Assembly: GCF_029168945.1 (NCBI RefSeq)
Contig: NC_083601.1
Coordinates: 22,782,160-22,846,159, forward strand
Source of the DNA: Cannabis sativa
Lineage: Eukaryota > Streptophyta > Magnoliopsida > Rosales > Cannabaceae
Length of the DNA: 64,000 nt
Direction of reading: 5' to 3'
Part shown: piece by piece, positions 56,401 to 64,000 of the stretch
How the letters are laid out: each line of letters starts with the position of its first letter
Numbering within the stretch: the first letter of the stretch is position 1
Program-made: the position numbers and the translations under genes
Notes under the pieces: model-generated
Databases searched by the model: none
Told to the model about the DNA's origin: nothing
The model's input: only the letters and a program-made list of their open reading frames with translations

Positions 56401-56429
56401 GTTTCAAGCTGATAGAGAAGACTGAGTGA
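50492..56429 (+). CDS. LKR/SDH: bifunctional lysine-ketoglutarate reductase/saccharopine dehydrogenase
   Basis: First two steps of lysine catabolism by the saccharopine pathway: LKR joins lysine and 2-oxoglutarate to saccharopine, and SDH cleaves it to glutamate and aminoadipate semialdehyde. I read 24 exons: 50492-50740, 51113-51199, 51275-51404, 51492-51665, 51774-51856, 51960-52076, 52323-52398, 52589-52760, 52854-52950, 53033-53199, 53317-53374, 53462-53602, 53700-54050, 54146-54226, 54320-54385, 54522-54639, 54722-54851, 54950-55029, 55147-55305, 55412-55640, 55729-55837, 55956-56120, 56210-56279, 56377-56429. They sum to 3162 nt, 1053 residues, close to the roughly 1060 of plant enzymes. 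The LKR domain is N-terminal (GVVGILSE, RVPLTPSHCARLL, FSHTHKAQKENMPLLDK). A linker follows, and the SDH Rossmann domain starts at about residue 577 (GVLILGAGRVC), with GEMGLDPGIDHMMA later. All introns are GT-AG except the one at 55306-55411 (GC-AG). No lesion was seen. The protein is cytosolic in other plants; no transit peptide is visible. Confidence 0.95.
55306..55411 (+). other. GC-AG intron (intron 19 of LKR/SDH)
   Basis: The donor reads TATGAAG|GCAAGA and the acceptor TTTTAG|GATTTGG. Reading on without splicing meets TGA within five codons. Splicing at GC restores the conserved RGTLRYEGFGEIM. Confidence 0.85.
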
Positions 56430-57284
56430 TCAGAAGATTGAACGATCCAAGACTTCCCAGTTTTACCATACTCTAATTTGTAAATATTTAATTTACAGTG
56501 AACCCCACATGGCTAATAATACCTCTTGTAAATGTTTTACCTCTAATTATTTAAATAAAAGGGTAATCTGAGAGTATTAGCAAAATGATTTGTGTGTATA
56601 TTTAATCCACACCAAACCTAATCATGTAGTAAATATATATTATATATAAATATGTGCCAGTACAGGGCTCAAGAAACTTTGTTGAGCATGGTGTTAGGTT
56701 GTTACCCCACTGTTTTATTCGAGTTATGAACTTTATTTCTTTAATCATAATACATAATAAATAATTGTTTTAGGATCAATATTATAGTAACTCCTTCTGT
56801 TCTCACTCTTCTCGCCATACAGAACAGTAGTATTGGTCGTTTCAGGAATTTTGTACATATTGTTTTGTATGGCAATTTTTTCAGATACTGGAGGTAAAAA
56901 GATATTGTCAAAGCTTTTCAAAATTTTATTTACTTGCTAAAAGGCTTCTCCAGAATAGACCCTGCACTGCATATCCCCTGGGGTCTGTAGGCTGATTTGT
57001 TTGACAGTCATTCTATTTGATGGGTTTCTAAACATAGGCTTTGACCACTCGTACACTGAAGGGATTCCTCTTGATCTCGAAGAAGGATTACAAGAAAACC
57101 TCCAATGTATTTTTATATTTTCGAAGAGGATCAAAAATCTCTACATTATTTAAAAATATATTATTTTATTTTATTTTTATATTATTTTTGCTACTTTTAT
57201 TCTAAAATGATTTTGTATGATTTTTTAAAATTATTAAAATAATATTATATTATTATTTAACTTACTTTATAATAAAAAAAAAAT
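56430..57284 (+). other. 3' UTR and downstream spacer of LKR/SDH
   Basis: AATAAA at 56554-56559, 125 bases after the stop, is the best poly(A) signal. The remainder is AT-rich with no gene. The LINE integrated at the end of this spacer. Confidence 0.6.
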
Positions 57285-57300
57285 AAGAAAGAGAAGATAT
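57285..57300. repeat. left target-site duplication of the inverted LINE
   Basis: AAGAAAGAGAAGATAT, identical to 63282-63297, directly before the poly-T run. Confidence 0.9.
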
Positions 57301-57528
57301 TTTTTTTTTTTGATGGAAAAGAGGGTGCTAAAGCACCCAGTAGATTAACGAACCAAAACAAAAACTACATCAAAGTAGCAAAGCTACAAACGTTCAAGGA
57401 ATCAAAACAGACAAAGAAAACAAGAACACAACAACAGTAGGAATAAAAGCTACTACAGAAACTAATACAAAGCAAACAACTACTACACCATTGCCAAACC
57501 ACTCCAACTCAGACACAGTCAGCAAAGA

Positions 57529-60500
57529 TTACCCAGCATGTTCTCTCCATTCCACATAATCGTTCAGCACGTTTCTGTCAAGGCTAGCAAGATGGATGAT
57601 CCCCACAGTGCCAGTAGAACAGGCCCACTTTGCGATATTATGAGCCATAAAATTGCCCGCCCTCGGCACATGTACAATTTTCCACTCATTCAGCGCGCTG
57701 CAGATACTACGGAATCGACTGTGAAGATTGGCTAAGTTGAAGTTAGCTGCACCTTCGAATTCTGCCGAAAAGGCATTCACCACCCTCAGATTGTCACTTT
57801 GGAAAATGACCTTCCCCATTTTTCTTTCCACCGAGAGATCCGCTGCCATACAAACAGCGTGCGCCTCAGCAACCTTTGGGTCTGAAACCAGAAGATTTTC
57901 CGCTTTTATAGTTAAGATTGACCCCTTCTCATCACGAGCCACCGTAGCGATCACAGACCCAACCTTACTCATAGCTACATCACAGTTACAACACATCCAA
58001 GAGACCGGAGGGGGGGTCCAAACACAAACCTCCTCCACATCCCCAGTGGCTACTAGTCTATGTTCAGAGATTCTTCGATTCAGATGGAGAATAAGATCCC
58101 TCACAATTGATCTATCTCCACCATGAATTATGCTATTCCTTTCTTTCCACATTGTTTCAACTATACACAGGCCTACGATTAAGATATCCTCAAAAGAGAC
58201 ATTAGGAGGCCGATTATGCCAAGTTTTGAACCAAGTGCACCAATGTTGCCATTCATGAACATCAATTCTGTCCACCCTCATTCCCAGTCCAGAATTAAAC
58301 CAAAGAGCGTTAGCAAGAGAGCATTCCCATAAAAGATGGAAGGCGGTCTCCATTCCCTCACCAAAAATTGGACAGCTCACATTAGATAACTCAATAAAAT
58401 TAGCTAGTTTACCTCTAGTTGGGAATACATCTCTCTCCAGTTGCCACCAAATAAGCTTTAATCTTGGGTGAATTCGAGATTTCCAGATTAACTTCCAAGT
58501 AGCAAACGTTGCATCATTACGACACCACCCCAAGATTATCTTACAAGCTGATTTGATTGAGAAGTCCCCATTCGATTCTCCCAGCCAAAGCCACCCATCC
58601 GGAGTATCTTCTTGTGGCAGAGTAATATTAAGAATGGCCCTGGCATCCTCTTTGTCGAACCACTCCCTGACCATATCCACTTTCCACCTAAAATTCTCAT
58701 CCACAAATTGGCTAACCCAAGCTACACCATGTGTTGCATCCAATAGAGAAGTCGGACGCTTAGTCGATTGAGGGACCCAAGGGTCAAACCATATTGAAGT
58801 CTCTTTACCATTACCAATCTTCCTGCATAAACCTTCTGACAGAAGAGAGCGAGCTTTGACGATAGCTTTCCACAGCCCGGAGTCACCACTTACACTCTCA
58901 ATATCCAGAAATTGTCTGTGTTTGAGATACTTTGCTTGCACAATGCGTCCCCAAATACTTTGATTATCCGTTAGAGCTTTCCAACCCCATTTCAACAGAA
59001 AGGCTTGGTTAATGGTTTCTACCTTTCTAAACCCAAGACCTCCTCTTAGTTTTGGATGACAGAGAGAGTTCCAAGAGATCGTATGGATCGTCTTTTTCGA
59101 GTTTGTATCACCCCACCAAAAGTCCCTCAATTCCTTATCCACTTTCCGAGCAATGGACTTTGGAATAACATCTGAAGCTGCCACATAAGTAGCAATTGAT
59201 GAACCTACTGATTGGATTAGACACGCCCTTCCCGCTTTCGAGAGTAACCTTGATTTCCAACTGTTGACCCGTTGCATCACCTTATCAACTAAGAATTGGA
59301 GATCCTTGGTCCTTTTCCTTGATCTAAATAGAGGTAGCCCCAAATAGATAGAATCTTTGCTCATTTTTTTCATTCCAAGCATATCTGAGATCTCCTTGGC
59401 CAAAGGAACCGGGACACCTTTAGTGAAATGGACAGTAGATTTCGAAAGGTTTACCGATTAACCCGACCAATCACAGTAGTCTTCAATGCTTCGAACAAAA
59501 CTTGCTGCTTCTTTTTGGGTGGCTTTACCAAACAACATAATGTCATCAACAAACATTAAATGGGTAATAGCGGGGCCATTTCTTGAGATCTTAAAACCTG
59601 CAATCTCACCAGCAGTATTTTTTGACATAAGCATTCTAGATAGGACATCGGCTGCCATTTTAAATAAGGCTGGGGACAATGGATCTCCTTGTCGCAGCCC
59701 ACACGAGGGGGAGATAACTCCTTGCAAAGAACCATTCAGCAACAGCCCCATTTTCTCAACCTCGATACATTTTTCACCCATTTAACAAAGCTGCCATTGA
59801 AACCCAGGTTATTCAAAACCTCCAAAATAAAACCCCAACTCATCTTATCATACGCCTTCTCCATGTCTAGCTTGATCATCATGTAGCCCTTCTTCCCTTT
59901 CTTCTTTTCCATAGAATGGACAATTTCCTTAGCAACCGCCGTGTTTTCAGCAATCAACCTTCCTTGAACAAAAGCCGATTGTGCAGGCGAGATAATACGG
60001 GGCAAAAGACTTTTCAGCCGAATAGCTAGCACCTTTGATATGCACTTGTAAGCGACATTGCATAACGCTATTGGTCTATAGTCATTAACCCCAGAAGGAC
60101 ACTCTTTTTTTGGAATAAGAACCAAATTTGTGTTATTGATAAACTGTGGGAGTTCGAACATGTTGAAGAAATGAGAGACCATACTATAGAGATCATCCTT
60201 CACTGTTATCCAGTGTTGACGATAGAAACCAGTTGACATCCCGTCTGGCCCCGGGGCCTTCTCTTGCCCCATAGACTTCATACAAGCCTCAATTTCTTCT
60301 AATGACGGAATGGTACTCAATTTAGCATTCTCCTCCCTGGAAATTACTGGACCTTCCAGGCCAAACTCAATAGGTAAACAAGACTTTCTTTTGTCCTCAA
60401 AAATACTTTGGAACTTTTCAATAAATAGTTGCGCAATTGTTTGCTGGTCTCTCTCCCAAGTCCCGTTAGCAGTCTTGATCTCTTGAATGAAATTCCTCCT

Positions 60501-61619
60501 TCTTCTAACTACCGTGGTAGCCATGAAGAATTCAGTACACCTATCTCCCTGCTTAAGCCACGAAACTCTTGATTTTTGTCTCCAGAAGATCTCCTCCCTG
60601 GCCAGCACCTCATTTAGATTATCTCTGGCCGGTCCAAGCTCTTCCAATTGAACATTACTTGCTTTCTCCACCATTTCGAGCTTTATCCTGGCCTCCTTTA
60701 CTTGTTGCCCAATACTTTTAAAATGGACTCTATTCCATTTTGTTAGATGATCTTTCGTTTTCTTCAACTTTCGATAAAAATTCACCATAGGATTATGGTG
60801 AAGTTGGTCTTTCCAAGCATTTTTTACTACCCAGAAGCATTTCGGATCTCTGGCCCACATAAGTTCATATTTGAACTGCGATTTTCTAACATTCGCCCCA
60901 CCCTTCGTGTCAAGGAGAATAGGCCGATGATCTGATGTGGCGGCACTAAGAACTCGAACAATAGCATTTGGGTGAAGCATCCTCCAGTTCACAAAAGCCA
61001 GGGCTTGATCCAATCTAGCTCGTTTAAGTGTACACCCACTCCCGGTTCCTGACGTTTTTTGGAACCAAGTGAACTTCCCTCCATGAGCCCCTAAATCAAT
61101 TACCCCCGTTCTTGAAACCATTCTCCGAAGGTCAAAAGAATACTTCGTAGCATTTCCTCTGTTTGAATAATGAAGGGTCTCATGATCCACCAACGTGCCA
61201 TTGAGATCACCAATGAGCAAAGTCAGAATTGAATTGTTGATAATGAGGTCACTAACCCTATTCCAAAAAACTTCTTTTCCCGCTAAAACTGGAGGGCCAT
61301 ACACCCCTAGAAGGTTCCACGGGTTTCCAGGGGGGTCAGACTCAATGACAACACTGATTAAGTTCTTGTCGCCATGAGCATCCTCACAGCGCACCCCTCT
61401 TTTCCAATAAAGCCCAATTCCTCCCGCTCTTCCAACCGGAGGCACATAGACACCGTCAACAAAATGAAGTTTCCCACACAAGCTGTGAAATTTATCTAAG
61501 CTTAGTCTAGTTTCAGAGATAATAATCACCTCGGGATTGGATTGACGGATCAACGCCGTCAACTGACGAACTGCCACTTTGTTCCCGAGCCCACGGTAGT
61601 TCCAAGAAATAATCTTCAT
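57529..61619 (-). pseudogene. LINE ORF2: endonuclease, reverse transcriptase, zf-RVT, RNase H
   Basis: Starts at ATG 61619 ([13 protein letters not shown]), overlapping the ORF1 stop as ATGA. The AP-endonuclease domain spans about 61619-60890 ([26 protein letters not shown]). The reverse transcriptase includes [47 protein letters not shown] and GLRQGDPLSPALF, with catalytic FVDD near 59550. The zinc-binding zf-RVT domain is near 58500-58290 and RNase H near 57960-57600 (NCDVAMSK, FQSDNLRVVNAF, VPRAGNFMAHNIAKWA). Lesions: one frameshift near 59760-59785 and one nonsense codon near 59460. It is otherwise well preserved, so it is probably fairly young but not active. Confidence 0.9.
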
Positions 61620-61985
61620 TGAGCATTTGGAGACTTTTGAGGGCAAGTCTCCATAGCCCCAAAGCAAAAAACCTGTGCAATGGTTTTTTCATTGGTAATT
61701 GTAGCGTCCTTAGTGGGCTGTTGCTGAGGATCTTCATTCTCCAGTATCTCTGAAATTACACAGTTGCTGGTAGAGTTTGGATTTTTGTCAATTATTACAA
61801 AATGGTTATCCAAATCAATAGCAAGCTCCACTGCCGAAGCATTCCAAGGATCACTATAGTGCTTCCTGTCCTTCTTCGAGATTCTCCTTTTTCCTTCTTT
61901 CTTTAGACAAATCGGTTTCGCAGACAAGGACGCTGCCTCTTTCAGGGGTCTTCCTCTTCTCCTTGATGATTTAACTTCAAGAAAT
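61616..61985 (-). pseudogene. LINE ORF1, C-terminal part (in ORF2 orientation)
   Basis: The frame reads basic SSRRRGRPLKEAA, then KEGKRRISKKDRKHYSDPWN, then an acidic tail, ending TGA at 61618-61616 inside the ORF2 start codon. It breaks off at the inversion point, about 61985. The RGRP core resembles an AT-hook. Confidence 0.7.
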
Positions 61986-63281
61986 TGCTGGAAAAGTGTC
62001 TGCTGTGTACGAGTTGCCAAAGCACATTGAGAAAAATTTTCTGAGGGGCTCCTTTGGAATGGGCACGCTGAGGTTCAGAGCAACGGTGGACTTATCTAAG
62101 CCTCTATTTTCAGGCTTCTTCCTCAGTCGAACTGGTATAAAAGATCTATGGCTGCAATACCAATACGAAAAGCTCCCAAAAATTTGTTTCAAATGTGGAA
62201 TGATGACCCATGAACATAAATACTGCTTTAAAACTCCAATGGTGATAAAAGATGCAAATGGTGGTTTCTTCCCAATGTTTGGGAACTGGATGGCGGAGGA
62301 TGCTTTGGAAAAATTGTCTTTTCACTCCCCATTACCGAGATGGTTTTCTGAGTGGATTATCTTCAAAAAGGCTGCTAAGGATGATAAAGTTAGAAATCTT
62401 CTCAAAACCCAAAATATAAGTCGTCAAGCCGAGAATGCGGAATGTCGAGAGCTTCAAAGGCAATATCCTGGGAAAAGAAGGCAGGTGGAAACGATTGTTG
62501 AAACCAGGAGTGATGCCGGAGAAGTTGTTCTGAACCGGTATCCGATGGTCCTATTGCCGGGGATAAAGTTTCCCCTTTCGAGAATACAGCAGACCTGGTG
62601 GTGGAAAAGATCATCCCAGAATTACCACTTGGAATGAAAAGGACCTGTCAAAAGCTAAAGGGGGTACAAGGCAGTGATAGCACAACCCTTGGGTCTGAGA
62701 CAACTGATGAAGGAGAAGCAAGGTTAGCTGTCCAGTTTTCTCCAATTAGTGTAAACAATATTCAGAATGTGGTGGACATACAGAGAATCGATACTAATTG
62801 TGGAGGAGAAAAGAATATAGCCGTTGAAGGTGTTATTGGAGAGTCATCCAATAATGTGGCCCATAACCTGGAAGGCCCATTTGCTTATGGCCCAGAAAGG
62901 AAAAAGGCCCCATTAGATAAAAGCCAAGTATACCAAGGCCTCTTTGGCTCTCAAGCCCAACCTCTTAAGTGGCCTTCACAAGAGTGTTGGAACCTAGCTT
63001 TTGATCAACTGTTGGGCGCAACTACTCTAGACAAGTACCACCGTGAGCAGACTTTGTTCAATCCAATTATGGACATCGAAGATTTCAGATGTTATGAAGC
63101 GGAGCATGGCCCTAGGAAGCGCAAAGCTATGGATGGTTTCTTTATGTTACCAGCCGAAGGTAGTTGCAACTCATTTGATACTCCTTTGAAGATTAACGAT
63201 TCAACCAGCTCTCCTCACCATGTGAAAGAGAATTTAAATATTTCTCCCCTGGATAATGGATGTAACTTCTCCCCTGGCTTG
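61986..63281 (+). pseudogene. LINE ORF1, inverted upstream part with CCHC-type knuckle
   Basis: On the + strand: GTLRFRATVDLSKPLFSGFF, LQYQYEKLPKICFKCGMMTHEHKYC (a C-x2-C-x4-H-x4-C knuckle, split here for description: CFKCG, then H, then C), then MAEDALEKL. This is the DUF4283/zf-CCHC_4 arrangement of plant LINE ORF1 proteins. A frameshift near 62590-62600 moves to a second frame that runs to the target duplication (SVNNIQNVVDIQ, GPRKRKAMDGFF). The nucleic-acid-binding N-terminal part before GTLRF is missing or cut by the inversion point. Confidence 0.8.
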
Positions 63282-63297
63282 AAGAAAGAGAAGATAT
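63282..63297. repeat. right target-site duplication of the inverted LINE
   Basis: AAGAAAGAGAAGATAT, identical to 57285-57300, at the end of the inverted ORF1 segment. Confidence 0.9.
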
Positions 63298-63640
63298 GTT
63301 ATGACATTCTTTTGTGATATTTTTTTTCTTTCTAATGGTAAACATCAATTAAAAAATAATAAAAATGTCTTCATGTCATCAATCATCATTCGTATCATCT
63401 TCATTAGAGATTTCTAAGAACATCTCTAATGGATTGCTAAAATGTTGTGTTATAGTTTAGCATTTTTAATAAAATTAGCTCTCTAAGATCGGAGATGCGA
63501 AAATTAATCTATATTTGGCACAAAATATAGTTTTGTGATATTTTTGAATCAACTTTTACTATTATGCTCTAAGCATAATTGTAAATCTTGATACAAAATT
63601 TAATTCTCATCTAATACTTTATTTTTATTTTTTTGAATAA
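63298..63640. other. AT-rich spacer
   Basis: No gene, RNA or structured repeat is seen. It ends in a T-rich run that probably includes the A-tail of the next minus-strand LINE. Confidence 0.5.
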
Positions 63641-64000
63641 TGATGAAATTTTATTAAATCAAATCATTCAAAACAAAAGATGCATAATCCATGGGTAACG
63701 CATCCCCAGAATAAGTACAATCAGCCTCAACAAGAGAAGATCGCGCAATAGCATGCGCAACCTTATTAGCAGATCGCTTAACAAAATTAAAAGAAACATC
63801 ATCAATACCCGAACACACAGTCATACAATCAGAAAGTATATGGCCATAAGGAGAAGCCATATGTTTAAACTTTTGTAAATCCTTGATGACTCTCAAACAA
63901 TCCGACTCCACCACCACATTCGTCCATCTCTTGTCTTTAATCCAACTCAGAGCCTCCTTTATGCCAATTGCTTCCACCACATGGGGCTTCAACACACCCT
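63641..64000 (-). pseudogene. LINE RNase H (RVT_3) fragment, runs off the window
   Basis: The minus-strand frame from the window edge reads VVEAIGIKEALSWIKDK, VVVESDCLRVIKDL, HILSDCMTVC and FNFVKRSANKVAHAIARSS, ending at a stop near 63654. ESDCLRVI and the final KRSANKVAHAIAR are the RNase H signatures of plant LINE ORF2 proteins. It differs from both other LINE RNase H domains in the window. The A-tail is probably the T-rich stretch near 63620-63640. The upstream part lies beyond 64000. Confidence 0.8.

Larger units (their letters stand above)
57301..63281 (-). mobile_element. nearly full-length L1-type LINE with 5' inversion
   Basis: Flanked by a perfect 16-bp duplication AAGAAAGAGAAGATAT (57285-57300 and 63282-63297). 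On the + strand it starts with a poly-T run (57301-57313), the A-tail of a minus-strand element. From 57314 to about 61985 the minus strand carries, 5' to 3', the end of ORF1 and all of ORF2. From about 61986 to 63281 the orientation flips and the upstream part of ORF1 reads on the + strand. An inverted 5' segment inside one target duplication is the known product of twin priming. Total length about 5.98 kb. Confidence 0.9.

Noticed and set aside
1..64000. tRNA, rRNA or other RNA genes
   Set aside because: The only tRNA-like matches are retrotransposon primer-binding sites; no complete cloverleaf was seen.

Overview
This is a plant nuclear window. The coding DNA has spliced, intron-rich genes with GT-AG junctions, and most of the sequence is AT-rich retrotransposon, LINE, MULE, hAT and Helitron DNA. 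The only complete host gene I see is the bifunctional lysine-degradation gene LKR/SDH at 50492-56429 (24 exons, 1053 codons plus stop). Its protein closely follows the known eudicot enzymes, so a eudicot is likely; I do not name a species.

Layout. 1-6600 is AT-rich intergenic DNA with an LTR-like promoter piece, a 140-bp retroposon with a 13-bp target duplication, two related MITE-like units in opposite orientation, and a MULE-like element with a GC-rich tandem-repeat core. 6676-7782 is a 5'-truncated LINE between 18-bp target duplications. 8108-8680 is a nested foldback element. 8888-17149 is a minus-strand, gag/protease-only Ty3/gypsy element primed by tRNA-Asp; a MULE-type MITE sits in one LTR and a mostly deleted Copia element sits in its interior. 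17150-18334 holds an inverted repeat around a probable plastid-derived fragment.

18335-48000 is a deep nest built on one repeat family with a lysine-rich gag. Copy 1 of that gag is split by an 11.8-kb three-LTR Tekay/Del-like array (19321-31105, TSD TTGGC). A Copia element follows (31983-39325, TSD GACCA). Two further gag copies lie tail to tail inside a large inverted repeat (39335-47811). The right arm of that repeat carries a 2.5-kb Helitron with captured BTB/POZ and KRR1 gene fragments.

48794-49578 is a hAT element with a perfect 8-bp target duplication. LKR/SDH follows, in a gap of about 7.5 kb between transposons. Only about 0.9 kb past its stop codon lies a nearly full-length L1-type LINE (57301-63281, minus strand, 16-bp TSD) whose 5' 1.3 kb is inverted, the signature of twin priming. 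The window ends inside another LINE RNase H domain.

I found no novel host system. The strongest material is mechanistic: exact target duplications, empty sites inside the window, a three-LTR array with a divergence gradient, gene capture by a Helitron, and a 5'-inverted LINE.
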